Below are positions 6,652 to 14,467 of a stretch of 20,990 nt of DNA, one piece after another. Position numbers and translations under genes: made by a program. A model generated the notes under the pieces. That model was not told the DNA's origin. It was given only the letters and a program-made list of their open reading frames with translations, and made no database searches. Positions within the stretch are counted from its first letter, which is position 1, and each line of letters opens with the position of its first letter. This DNA is from JASEJA01 sp038872535 (lineage in GTDB: Archaea; Thermoproteota; Bathyarchaeia; Bathyarchaeales; Bathycorpusculaceae), in the NCBI GenBank assembly GCA_038872535.1, contig JAVZJY010000019.1, positions 1 through 20,990 on the forward strand, read 5' to 3'.

Positions 6652-7713
6652 ATGGCTTCACCTTTACATGAGGCAATGCTATATGAAAGATTGGAAAACA
6701 AGAAGGTTAAATGTAACTTATGTGGGAGAAGATGCCTCATAAATGATGGAGGAACAGGTTTCTGTTTAGTCAGAAAGAACGTTGGCGGAAGACTTTTTTC
6801 GCTTGTTTATGCTAAGGCTATTTCAGCGTGCGTAGACCCTATAGAAAAAAAGCCTCTTTCACACTTTAATCCGGGAGCCCTAGTAATGTCAATTGCAACG
6901 GTCGGCTGCAACTTTCGCTGTCAGTTTTGTGACAACTGGATGATAAGTCAAGAGAAAAAAATAGAGGGCAGAGATTTTCCGCCAGAAGAGGTTGTTAAAG
7001 CAGCTAGAGACAACGGTTGCCAAGGAATAAGCTATACCTACACAGAACCAACAATATTTTTTGAATACGCCCATGATACGGCTAAGTTGGCGCACCAGGT
7101 GGGGTTTTTCAACACTTTTGTAACAAATGGTTACATGACACCGGAAGCTGTTAAAACCATAGCGCCATATTTGGATGCTGCTACAGTTGATTTTAAAGGC
7201 GGTGGAGATTCAGATTTCTATAAGTCTTTTTCGTCTGTTCCTTCGGTTGAGCCTATTTATGATTCTTTGAAGGAAATGAAGAGAAACGATATTCATGTTG
7301 AAATAACAAATCTTGTTGTGCCCAAGATCGGAGATTCTATTGAAAGAGTAAAGGAGCTTGCAGCTTGGATAAGGGAAAATCTTGGCAAGGACACGCCTTT
7401 CCATTTATTACGCTTTCATCCGGATTACCAGTTGACGGCAATTCCGTCAACTTCCATTGAAGCTTTGGAGAAGGCTTATGCTGTTGCGAAGGATGAGGGA
7501 TTAAATTACGTCTATATTGGTAATGCGCCAGGGCACCCTTGGGAAAACACTTATTGTCCAAACTGTAATGAGTTGTTGATTAAACGCTTTAGTTTTGAGA
7601 TTACGAAGTGGAATTTGACAAAGGATATGCGCTGTCCAGTTTGCGGACAAGAAATTCCAATTAGGGGCAAGTTGCATCCAAGCGGATACGCTTATCCTTA
7701 TGCTTTGTTTTAA
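6652..7713 (+). CDS. amrS: AmrS-like radical SAM enzyme (AmmeMemoRadiSam family)
   Basis: 353 residues from ATG 6652, chosen because GGAGAG lies 7 bases upstream. ATGs at 6616 and 6637 are alternatives with weaker leaders. A Cys-rich N-terminus (CNLCGRRC at 21-28, Cys38) precedes the radical SAM signature CNFRCQFC (Cys 86, 90, 93) and a YTYTEPTIFFEYA region typical of COG1180 activase-like enzymes. The C-terminus has paired CPNC and CPVCG motifs, a zinc-ribbon-like tail seen in AmrS proteins. AmrS is named for its association with AMMECR1 and Memo homologues; neither is in this window. The reaction is not known. It follows the RHH regulator and precedes a second activase-like radical SAM gene. 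The name rests on the conserved layout and could be too specific. Confidence 0.85.
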   Translation: MASPLHEAMLYERLENKKVKCNLCGRRCLINDGGTGFCLVRKNVGGRLFSLVYAKAISACVDPIEKKPLSHFNPGALVMSIATVGCNFRCQFCDNWMISQEKKIEGRDFPPEEVVKAARDNGCQGISYTYTEPTIFFEYAHDTAKLAHQVGFFNTFVTNGYMTPEAVKTIAPYLDAATVDFKGGGDSDFYKSFSSVPSVEPIYDSLKEMKRNDIHVEITNLVVPKIGDSIERVKELAAWIRENLGKDTPFHLLRFHPDYQLTAIPSTSIEALEKAYAVAKDEGLNYVYIGNAPGHPWENTYCPNCNELLIKRFSFEITKWNLTKDMRCPVCGQEIPIRGKLHPSGYAYPYALF

Positions 7714-7726
7714 TGGTTTATGTGTG

Positions 7727-7783
7727 CAACGGCTGATAGCCCGTCTACTTGGAGCCAAATAGGCGTTTGGTTCTGGTGCGTTG
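7727..7783 (+). other. Candidate structured RNA element between two radical SAM genes
   Basis: The intergenic RNA can form GAGCCAAA/TTTGGTTC (7752-7759 with 7766-7773, 6-base loop) and ACGG-CT/AG-CCGT with a bulged C (7729-7744). An alternative outer helix CAACG/CGTTG (7727-7731 with 7779-7783) would give a three-way junction. It ends before a T-rich tract. It could be a leader regulatory element, a 3' structure of the upstream gene or a small RNA. No known class was recognised. Confidence 0.3.
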
Positions 7784-7824
7784 TGTTTTAATAATCTCGT
7801 AACTAAAATAATTATGGAAAAGAA

Positions 7825-8916
7825 ATGTGGAGACTTCTCCGTCCAGATGCAACAGCTGTGCTTAATGATGAGATGGCGAGGAAACGTTTGAGTAGGTATT
7901 TTGCTGTTGTACATGATGAGAAGCCAGCGAAATTTTTGATAGCGAAAAAACTTGGAGCTGATTTTGGCAGAGACGATTCTTTTGAGGAGCTTTGGCAGAA
8001 ACATGCGAAACTTACGGATGAATTCTATAAACTTCAGGGAGAAATTGATGCTGAAAAAGAGAGTTTGAAGGAAGTTCCGATTCCGGAGAAATCTTATCTT
8101 GATTTGAAAATTGAAATTGCCAAAAAAATTCTTTCCAACTGTCATTTTTGCACCCGCAGATGTGGAGTGAACAGAAATGAAGGCAAGCTGGGTTTCTGCA
8201 GATGTGGCACCAAGATAACGGTTTCAAGCATTTTTGAGCATGTTGGCGAAGAGCCAGAACTTGTGCCTTCCGGAACGATTTTCACTATGGGCTGCACCAT
8301 GCGCTGTAAACATTGCCAAAATTGGACAATTTCTCAATGGATGGAGAAGGGAGAAGTCTATAGAACGGAAGATTTGGCTAAGGAAGTTGAAAACTTGCGC
8401 TTAAGTGGTTGCAGAAACGCTAACCTTGTGGGTGGAGAACCAACACCATGGCTTCATCAATGGCTTGAAACTTTTAGGCATGTGAACTTAAACATACCGG
8501 TTGTTTGGAACTCAAACACTTATTACAGTCCAGAAACAGCACAACTTTTGGCTGGATTTGCTGATGTTTACCTCTTAGATTTTAAGTATGGACCAGGCGA
8601 ATGTGCTGAAAAGATTTCTGAAGCGCCAAACTATTGGTATGTGTGTACGCGAAATCATTTGGAAGCAAAAAATTATGGCGAATTAATAATTCGCATATTG
8701 GTTTTGCCTGGGCATTTGGAATGCTGCACGAAACCAATCATAAGCTGGATAGCTGAAAATTTGGGCGTGGAAACAAGGGTGAACGTTATGTTCCAGTATA
8801 GACCAGAATGGCGAGCTTATGAAATTCCTGAACTACGCAGAAGACTTACTAGAGAAGAGATGGAGAAAGCATTGCATTTTGCTAAGGAAGCGAAGTTAAC
8901 AAACTTTATCACATAA
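7825..8916 (+). CDS. PflX-like radical SAM protein (COG1313 type)
   Basis: 363 residues from ATG 7825. An N-terminal region of about 100 mostly helical residues is followed by a Cys cluster (CHFCTRRCG at 106-113, then CRC at 125-127). The radical SAM motif CTMRCKHC (Cys 157, 161, 164), the NLVGGEPTPWLHQWLE segment and LLDFKYGPGECAE match the PflX/COG1313 group, which resembles pyruvate formate-lyase activases. No glycyl-radical enzyme is present in the window, so activation of one is not supported locally. It is co-directional with the AmrS-like gene 111 bases upstream, across a region that can fold. Substrate is unknown. Family assignment is strong; the in-frame ATG at 7873 is a less likely start. 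Confidence 0.85.
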   Translation: MWRLLRPDATAVLNDEMARKRLSRYFAVVHDEKPAKFLIAKKLGADFGRDDSFEELWQKHAKLTDEFYKLQGEIDAEKESLKEVPIPEKSYLDLKIEIAKKILSNCHFCTRRCGVNRNEGKLGFCRCGTKITVSSIFEHVGEEPELVPSGTIFTMGCTMRCKHCQNWTISQWMEKGEVYRTEDLAKEVENLRLSGCRNANLVGGEPTPWLHQWLETFRHVNLNIPVVWNSNTYYSPETAQLLAGFADVYLLDFKYGPGECAEKISEAPNYWYVCTRNHLEAKNYGELIIRILVLPGHLECCTKPIISWIAENLGVETRVNVMFQYRPEWRAYEIPELRRRLTREEMEKALHFAKEAKLTNFIT

Positions 8917-8997
8917 TAAGTGTGTCATTGAAGTTTTTACGAAACATATATTTCACCCGCTTGTTTTAAAGGGTGCTCTTCATGGTTGAAACAGGAG

Positions 8998-9165
8998 ATG
9001 GAAAAGACGCCTAAACAAGTCTTCAATGATGACTTAATTGTCCGTTGGCATAAATGTGACATTTGCAGAAAAGACGCCTATGCTGTTTACATATTGCAAC
9101 TTGATAAGTGGTATTGTGCTAATTGCATTCATATGATATGCGAACTATTGGAAAGTTCGCAATAA
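8998..9165 (+). CDS. 55-residue CxxC zinc-binding protein
   Basis: A short frame with two CxxC pairs: HKCDIC at 20-23 and WYCANC at 40-43, with another Cys at 48. Such spacing suggests a single treble-clef or zinc-ribbon-like site. The rest is charged and ends in a short helix. ATG 8998 directly follows AGGAG with no spacing, so a TTG at 8986 behind GGGTG is a real alternative start and would add four residues. I do not recognise the family. It follows the PflX-like gene and precedes another small zinc-ribbon gene. A role in nucleic-acid or protein binding is only a generic inference for this size class. Confidence 0.55.
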   Translation: MEKTPKQVFNDDLIVRWHKCDICRKDAYAVYILQLDKWYCANCIHMICELLESSQ

Positions 9166-9268
9166 CAAATTGTGAAATTGTTGCGTGCTAATGTTTGTTT
9201 TCTTTTAAAAACCCTTTTATTTGGCGGCACACATTCAATTCTTAAGACTAGGGTTAAATGGGGTTAAA

Positions 9269-9475
9269 ATGCCATATTGTCCAGAATGCGGAGGCGAGAT
9301 GCAGTATATACTGGCCACTAAACATTATGTCTGTAAAAGCTGCGGATTATCTGTGACACAGCAAGAGTTGATGGAACTGCGAGAAAAGCTGAGACCAACT
9401 TTTGAGACAAAGGAAGAAGAGCAGGAAAAGCGGAAAAAGGAATATTTGAAGTGGTGGCTTAGCAAGAAAAAATAA
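9269..9475 (+). CDS. Small zinc-ribbon protein with charged helical tail
   Basis: 68 residues from ATG 9269, with GGGG a few bases upstream. The frame opens earlier, but the earlier part has no supporting ribosome site. CPECGG (4-9) and CKSCGL (near 25-30) form a classic zinc ribbon. It is followed by a lysine/glutamate-rich helix (about 38-68) ending in WWLSKKK. The ribbon resembles those of small transcription or ribosome-associated archaeal proteins, but no specific family is recognised. A hairpin followed by a T run just after the stop may end its transcript. Confidence 0.7.
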   Translation: MPYCPECGGEMQYILATKHYVCKSCGLSVTQQELMELREKLRPTFETKEEEQEKRKKEYLKWWLSKKK

Positions 9476-9477
9476 AC

Positions 9478-9494
9478 ACTGTTCAACAGTTTTT
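9478..9494 (+). terminator. Hairpin plus T run after the zinc-ribbon gene
   Basis: ACTGT-TCA-ACAGT followed by TTTT starts two bases after the TAA of the zinc-ribbon gene. The stem is only 5 bp. In archaea the T tract is the more meaningful part, so this is a tentative terminator. Confidence 0.35.
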
Positions 9495-9567
9495 AACGGT
9501 AAATTAGCAAATAGCATAAAAGTAAATAATTTTATTTTTTAACGTCTAAAACGGGAACCGTGAAAAT

Positions 9568-10392
9568 ATGGTTCAGCAAATGGAAATAATCTGCGTGGGC
9601 AATGAACTGTTAATTGGCAAGACTTTAAACACGAACGCCAATTGGCTTGCTAAACGTGCCACAGCGCTCGGGATAATAGTTAAGCGAATAACGGTTGTAA
9701 GCGATGATGTTGAAGAGATTGCCAACATTGTCAAAGAAGCCTTACAGCGAAAACCACGGTTCATAATAACGACAGGCGGGTTGGGACCAACCTTTGATGA
9801 TAAAACTTTGGAAGGGATAGCTAAGGGTCTAAACCGCAGATTGGAGGTTAACGAAAAGGCTTTGAAAATGGTTAGGGAAAAATATGAAGCCTATGCCAAA
9901 GCGGGAAGAATCGAACAGGTGGAGTTGACACTGCCAAGAATAAAGATGGCAACGCTTCCAGAAGGAGCAGAACCAATGCCAAACCCAATCGGCACAGCTC
10001 CTGGAGTAAGGATTGAAATTGGAAAAACAATTTTAATAGCATTGCCAGGCGTCCCATCAGAAATGGAAGCCATCTTTGAAGAATCTGTTACGCCTCTCCT
10101 GAAAAGGGAAGCTGGAAAGGCAACGTTTTTTGAAACAAGCATTTACGCTGACAACATCATGGAATCCTCTTTAGCCCCATTAATAGATAAGGCAATGCAT
10201 GACAACCCATATGTTTACATAAAATCCCACCCAAAAGGCGAAGAGAAAAAGCCTCACATAGAACTCCACTTTTCAACAACTGCGGAAAACTCTAAAATCG
10301 CAAAAGACCGCATTGGAAAAGCCATAATTCAGTTGTCAGAACTTGTGCAGAAAAACGGTGGAAAAATCAGAACCTTAATGGAAAGTGAATGA
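9568..10392 (+). CDS. CinA-type molybdopterin-binding-domain protein
   Basis: 274 residues. The N-terminal two-thirds is a MoCF/CinA fold: MEIICVGNELLIGKTLNTNANWLA at the start (given here by its ends ICVGNELL and NTNANWLA), TTGGLGPTFDD around residue 68-78 and LPGVPSEMEAIFEE around 157-170. The C-terminal nicotinamide-mononucleotide deamidase (PncC) domain of bacterial CinA is absent, as is usual for archaeal stand-alone forms. Related COG1058 proteins have nucleotide-pyrophosphatase activity, for example on ADP-ribose, in NAD recycling. The substrate here is inferred at best. Start is ATG 9568 after an A/T-rich promoter-like tract. It is immediately followed, one base after its TGA, by the PHP phosphatase gene, so the two are co-translated. 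Confidence 0.88.
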   Translation: MVQQMEIICVGNELLIGKTLNTNANWLAKRATALGIIVKRITVVSDDVEEIANIVKEALQRKPRFIITTGGLGPTFDDKTLEGIAKGLNRRLEVNEKALKMVREKYEAYAKAGRIEQVELTLPRIKMATLPEGAEPMPNPIGTAPGVRIEIGKTILIALPGVPSEMEAIFEESVTPLLKREAGKATFFETSIYADNIMESSLAPLIDKAMHDNPYVYIKSHPKGEEKKPHIELHFSTTAENSKIAKDRIGKAIIQLSELVQKNGGKIRTLMESE

Positions 10393-10393
10393 G

Positions 10394-11179
10394 ATGATTG
10401 CTGATTATCACATTCACACGGAGGCTTCGATGGACGCCAAAGGCTCAATGGAAGAATACATTAGAAAAGCGAAGGAAAGGAAGCTTGGCGAAATAGGCTT
10501 TTCAGAACACACAAAATTACACAACATTGAGGGTCAGCCATTTACACCTATCAAGTGTATGCCAGCATACCTTCAACATTTTCTCGATTTAAAGGCAAGA
10601 ACAGAATTGTCACTGAAGTTGGGTGCCGAAGTGGACTTCATTCCAAGTTTTGCTCAAAAAATTAGAGACTTTATTCAAGAACAACCATTTGACTATGTTA
10701 TTGGGGCTGTCCATTTTATTGACAACTGGTCTGTTGATTCGCCATCGCAGACTAATGAATACTCAAAAAGAGACATTCTAAAAACTTATGAAGAATATTT
10801 CAGCCTCGTCAAAAAAATGTGCGAAAGTCAGCTTTTTGACATTTTGGCTCATCCGGATTTGATAAAAATTTTCGGGTTTAAACCCAAAACTGATTTTTCC
10901 CATATTCTTATAGAAACTGCTGAAGCAATGGCAAAGTTCAACGTTTGTGCCGAAATTAACACCAGCGGATTAAGGAGACCATGCCATGAAATTTACCCAA
11001 GCGAACAATTTTTGAAAATATTAAACAACCATAATGTTTCAATAGTTTTCGGCTCAGACGCTCATGAACCAGATGATGTTGGTAGAGATTTCGCAGATGC
11101 CGTAAAATTGGCAAAGAGGGCGGGGTATACTCAAGCTTGTGTTTTTGAATGTAGAGAAAGGGAATTTGTAAAAATTTGA
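10394..11179 (+). CDS. PHP-domain phosphatase, HisJ/HisK-like
   Basis: 261 residues from ATG 10394, one base after the upstream TGA. A GTG at 10385 would overlap and is less likely, because homologues start close to the YHIHTE motif. PHP metal-site motifs are seen in order: HIHTEAS (His6, His8), FSEHT (His39), GAEVDF (Glu79), AVHFI (His107), LAHPDLI (His153) and GSDAHEP (Asp222, His224). This is the layout of histidinol-phosphate-phosphatase-type PHP proteins. No histidine biosynthesis gene is nearby. Pairing with a CinA-type gene makes another phosphoester, perhaps a nucleotide, equally possible. Confidence 0.88.
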   Translation: MIADYHIHTEASMDAKGSMEEYIRKAKERKLGEIGFSEHTKLHNIEGQPFTPIKCMPAYLQHFLDLKARTELSLKLGAEVDFIPSFAQKIRDFIQEQPFDYVIGAVHFIDNWSVDSPSQTNEYSKRDILKTYEEYFSLVKKMCESQLFDILAHPDLIKIFGFKPKTDFSHILIETAEAMAKFNVCAEINTSGLRRPCHEIYPSEQFLKILNNHNVSIVFGSDAHEPDDVGRDFADAVKLAKRAGYTQACVFECREREFVKI

Positions 11180-11250
11180 ACTATTTCCGCTATTGATTAT
11201 GGGTTCATAAGAGCCATAAACTAGGTAAATAACAATTTTTCGAGAGAAAA

Positions 11251-12423
11251 ATGAAACAGAAGCTTTCAAAAATCCTCGTGATAGTAACAATTTTACTCAC
11301 ACTTTCCTATTTATTTCCATATTGTTTAGCAGAAACCTACAGTATTTCATATCAAATTTTAAACAAACCCAACGGTTCAACATATTATAGGCTAAACGTT
11401 ACAATCCAACAATCACTATACGATTATTATCTTGGAAAAAGCCACAAACTGAGCTCAGACAATGATTTCGCAAAATTTGTTACGCCTTATGCTCTGAAGC
11501 CTATTGCAGATAATCTCTGGAAAATCTATTCAGACGATGAAGATTTCGCAAATGGAGCGTTAATGATTGTGCATCAAATACCATACAAAGTGACCGAACC
11601 CGCAAAATATCCAATAGAAACAATGGTAGAGAACACGGGAGACTGCGACCTATTCTCTTTCATTGCAGCATCAATTATGAAGGCTGGCGGACTCGACGTT
11701 GTACTATTATACTATAAGGATGAGTCGCACATGAACGTTGGCGTCAGCCTTTCACATACGCCGCATGATGTAAGAGGACAAGTTTACTACATAACGTACA
11801 ACGACATCAAATATTACATAGCAGAATGCACGGGTTACTTTCAAAACGGCTGGCGGGTTGGCGAATGCCCAGACAGTTTGAAGCAAGCTTCTGTAGAAAT
11901 TATTACTCTTGAAAACTGTGAACAATGGTCTCCTGGACAGGTTTCTGCAAGCTACAAAACCCTAATGTCCTCAACAATGTCCTTAACAGCGTCGCCCACC
12001 TACCTTGTCAACCAAGGCACTGTCACACTTTCTGGACAGATTTCACCAGCCCTACAAAACAAAACTATAACGATTTACATAAGCGTGAACAACGCGCCAT
12101 GGCAAGTATTAGGCACAACCACAACAGATTCAAGCGGACGGTTCACGTATGTTTGGGATGTGGAAACTTCTGCTGGGGTTTGTTTTATTCGCGCAAGTTG
12201 GTCTGGAGATTATGATTATGCCGGAGCGGACAGCCCTATTCAAACAGTAACAATATTATCCGCATTCTTTGTTTTGTTGTTGGCGGTTACTATGATTTTA
12301 GTTTGCATGGGTGTAATTGTGTTTGTCATGTCAAGGCAGAAACAGCCGAAAATACAAGAACCGCAACCACCAGAAGTTCCATCATTAACAGAAAAAACTT
12401 TTACCAAGCAACCGACGCATTGA
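11251..12423 (+). CDS. Secreted transglutaminase-like protein with Ig-like domain and membrane anchor
   Basis: 390 residues. Signal peptide about 1-27. A transglutaminase/papain-like core carries Cys132 in NTGDCDLFSF, His160 in ESHMNVG and Glu192 in YYIAECTG as the likely catalytic Cys-His-acid set. The usual third residue is Asp; Glu here, or another nearby acid, needs checking. Residues about 244-336 form an Ig-like beta domain (SPTYLVNQGTVTLSG to WSGDYDYAGADSP). A transmembrane helix (about 337-360) and a proline-rich cytoplasmic tail end the protein. It is likely displayed on the cell surface, acting as a peptidase or cross-linker on envelope proteins. The GPN GTPase gene follows after 28 bases, probably without functional connection. 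Confidence 0.8.
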   Translation: MKQKLSKILVIVTILLTLSYLFPYCLAETYSISYQILNKPNGSTYYRLNVTIQQSLYDYYLGKSHKLSSDNDFAKFVTPYALKPIADNLWKIYSDDEDFANGALMIVHQIPYKVTEPAKYPIETMVENTGDCDLFSFIAASIMKAGGLDVVLLYYKDESHMNVGVSLSHTPHDVRGQVYYITYNDIKYYIAECTGYFQNGWRVGECPDSLKQASVEIITLENCEQWSPGQVSASYKTLMSSTMSLTASPTYLVNQGTVTLSGQISPALQNKTITIYISVNNAPWQVLGTTTTDSSGRFTYVWDVETSAGVCFIRASWSGDYDYAGADSPIQTVTILSAFFVLLLAVTMILVCMGVIVFVMSRQKQPKIQEPQPPEVPSLTEKTFTKQPTH

Positions 12424-12451
12424 TATTAAAACAGTCAAAAAGGGAATAATA

Positions 12452-13213
12452 ATGTTTACAGTTTTCATCATAGGAACCGCTGGCTCTGGAAAGTCAATGC
12501 TCACATCAGCTTTCAATGAATGGCTAAAAATGTCAAAACAAGACGTTTCAGTGGTAAACCTCGACCCTGGAGTATTAACGCTTCCATATTCGCCAGACGT
12601 GGATATTAGGGATTACGTAGACATTGAAAGCCTAATGGAAGAGTACGGTTTAGGACCAAACGGTGCCTTGATAATGGCTGCAGATTTGATTGCAGACAAA
12701 ATTGAAGAAATCTCTAAAGAAATTGAGGATTTAAGGTCAGACATAGTTTTGGTTGACACGCCGGGACAAATGGAATTATTCGCTTTTAGGGCAAGCGGAC
12801 CCTACATTGCCAGTGAACTTACAAGAGAAAACAAAGCCATAGTTTACTTGTTTGACGCTGTTTTCTCAGTTAATCCGCTTAATTATGTTTCAAACCTTTT
12901 CCTCTCAGCCGCAGTCTACAATCGTTTCCTTCTACCCCAAGTGCATCTCCTTTCAAAATGCGATTTGCTTCCAAAAGAGGAAGTTGACAAGATTGTGGAT
13001 TGGTCAGCTAATCCCAAAGAATTAGAAAACGCAATTGAACAAAAACTTGAGGGAACAAAACGATTACTCAGCAGAAACATGATGCTGGCAATCCACAAAC
13101 TTGGCTTAAGATTTTTACTGATTCCAGTTTCGGCGAAAACAAATGAGGGAATGATAAACTTTAACATGGCATTAGAACGTATCCTAGCCGGAGGAGACAA
13201 ATACACATATTAA
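12452..13213 (+). CDS. GPN-loop GTPase
   Basis: 253 residues. P-loop GTAGSGKS (8-15), switch region with the family-defining GPN tripeptide at 68-70 (GLGPNGA), Walker B/G3 DTPGQ (102-106), a G4-like SKCD and a G5-like SAK near the end. Eukaryotic members assemble RNA polymerase II; archaeal members form homodimers with a less defined role, probably in assembly of protein complexes. Start ATG 12452 follows an AAAAAGGGAA ribosome site. Its stop overlaps that of the converging DUF4443 gene in a shared TTAA. Confidence 0.95.
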   Translation: MFTVFIIGTAGSGKSMLTSAFNEWLKMSKQDVSVVNLDPGVLTLPYSPDVDIRDYVDIESLMEEYGLGPNGALIMAADLIADKIEEISKEIEDLRSDIVLVDTPGQMELFAFRASGPYIASELTRENKAIVYLFDAVFSVNPLNYVSNLFLSAAVYNRFLLPQVHLLSKCDLLPKEEVDKIVDWSANPKELENAIEQKLEGTKRLLSRNMMLAIHKLGLRFLLIPVSAKTNEGMINFNMALERILAGGDKYTY

Positions 13214-13833
13214 TTAAGCAAAGCCCACGCCGCCGCCAAAGCGCCATACCATGCTTTTTCAAGGCTGCTAGCACTCACAATAATTATAACATCGTTTTCC
13301 TCTGGTTTTAGAAGCCTAAAAACCTGATTTGCAGCTTTTGGAAAATCCTCAGCCACATTACCGCTCACGGATGGAATGATTAAGCGTTTTCCCCTAAAAA
13401 TTAGGGTTGTGGCACTTTTAGCACCTGCCATCACTGCAGCATCCCGTTGCTCCATGCCAGACTTAACCTTATGCCCATGGTTTTTGACTAAAATTGCAAA
13501 ATTACACTCTGCGAGAGTTAATTCATTTCTATCAATTTCAGTTTTTAAAGAGAAAACTGATTCATACTCCTTCCAGAGGCTTAAACCCTTTTTTGTGAGA
13601 ACACAACCAGCCTTAGAAGTTGCAATTAAACCAGCCTTTTGTAATCGATTAATCATCGTGCGCACAGCTCCTTCCCCAACCTTCAAATTATCAGCCAACA
13701 TGCCACGACCAATGGGATGCTTAGCCATAATTTCCATTGCCCTTAAAATGTGGAAGAGCGAAAATGTTGCAGACGGCCCTGGCGCTTTTTCACCAGCAAT
13801 TTTTTCCAAAATTTGTTTAAACGTGTAGGACAT
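13210..13833 (-). CDS. DUF4443-type archaeal regulator with winged helix
   Basis: 207 residues from ATG 13833. A TTG at 13896 extends the frame, but a TATA box (TTTTATATT at about 13905-13913) would place the transcript start downstream of it. The N-terminal half has a winged-helix pattern: HPIGRGMLADNL, then GEGAVRTMINRLQKAGLI and a beta wing GCVLTKKG. The C-terminal half (AAVMAGAKSATTLIF, RLIIPS, NDVIIIVSAS) resembles the DUF4443 domain found in TACK archaea. DNA binding is a fair inference; the ligand and targets are unknown. It converges on the GPN GTPase gene with a 4-base overlap. Confidence 0.78.
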   Translation of the reverse strand: MSYTFKQILEKIAGEKAPGPSATFSLFHILRAMEIMAKHPIGRGMLADNLKVGEGAVRTMINRLQKAGLIATSKAGCVLTKKGLSLWKEYESVFSLKTEIDRNELTLAECNFAILVKNHGHKVKSGMEQRDAAVMAGAKSATTLIFRGKRLIIPSVSGNVAEDFPKAANQVFRLLKPEENDVIIIVSASSLEKAWYGALAAAWALLN

Positions 13834-13949
13834 GGTTTCACAATCATAGATTAAACCATCAATTATTAAATTATTACTTTCCCTCAAAATTTTCAAGCCT
13901 AATCTAATATAAAATTCAATGCAAAAGTTGAAGGCGCTCTTTTAGATGA

Positions 13950-14357
13950 TTAGAGTCTGCTTTTTGCATAGTATTCTCTAACTATGCCTGCTGTCAACGC
14001 GATTAAACCCACTGTTAATAAGTAGATAAGTGGGTAAATGAATATTGCAAGTAAATTTTCGTAAGTGACGGATGGCAGCTGGGGAGCGAAGAATATTGAA
14101 ATCCAAACTATAACGAAGGTTGCGATGCATCCGATTCCTAAACCTACGGAGAGCCCGTGGATGAAACCGCTTCTGTCTTCGCTTTGATTGTTTGTCTTTT
14201 GGTTTTCATGTTTTACCTCTTCTTTCCTTTGCGTTGCCGTTTCTTCTGCGGCTTGATATTCTTCTTGTTCCAACTCCTGCTCTGGTTCTTGCTGGATTTC
14301 TTCTTCGTTTGTTGCCTCTTGAAGTTCAACTTCTTGTGTTTCTTGTTCGGCTTCCAT
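13950..14357 (-). CDS. Acidic-tailed two-helix membrane protein
   Basis: 135 residues from ATG 14357, preceded by AAGGGCG. An in-frame upstream start at 14411 lacks such a site. The first 60 residues are extremely rich in Glu and Gln, with no predicted fold and likely disordered. Two transmembrane helices follow (about 68-92 and 103-127), then a short basic end (YYAKSRL). The acidic tail is probably cytoplasmic and could bind a basic partner. No family recognised. It lies between the DUF4443 and PC4-like genes on the same strand. Confidence 0.65.
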   Translation of the reverse strand: MEAEQETQEVELQEATNEEEIQQEPEQELEQEEYQAAEETATQRKEEVKHENQKTNNQSEDRSGFIHGLSVGLGIGCIATFVIVWISIFFAPQLPSVTYENLLAIFIYPLIYLLTVGLIALTAGIVREYYAKSRL

Positions 14358-14467
14358 AAATGTTCGCCCTTCTTGTGTTTTGTGTTGGTGTGAATTAATA
14401 AAATTATTCAATTTTGGATTCTAATTAAGAATAAGAATTAAAAATACATAAATGGATGAAAATGTGA

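Noticed and set aside
7501..8145. 214-codon open frame on the minus strand
   Set aside because: It lies antisense across two well-supported radical SAM genes and resembles no protein; a shadow frame.
8953..8976. CACCC/GGGTG hairpin before the 55-residue gene
   Set aside because: Five base pairs with a 12-base loop in A/T-rich DNA; not distinguishable from chance.
9549..9559. ACGG-GAA-CCGT mini inverted repeat before the CinA-type gene
   Set aside because: Four-base arms only; expected by chance.
14157..14393. Plus-strand frame and TTCTTC-rich tract that looks like a repeat
   Set aside because: It is the complement of the Glu/Gln-rich coding tail on the minus strand; no true repeat unit.
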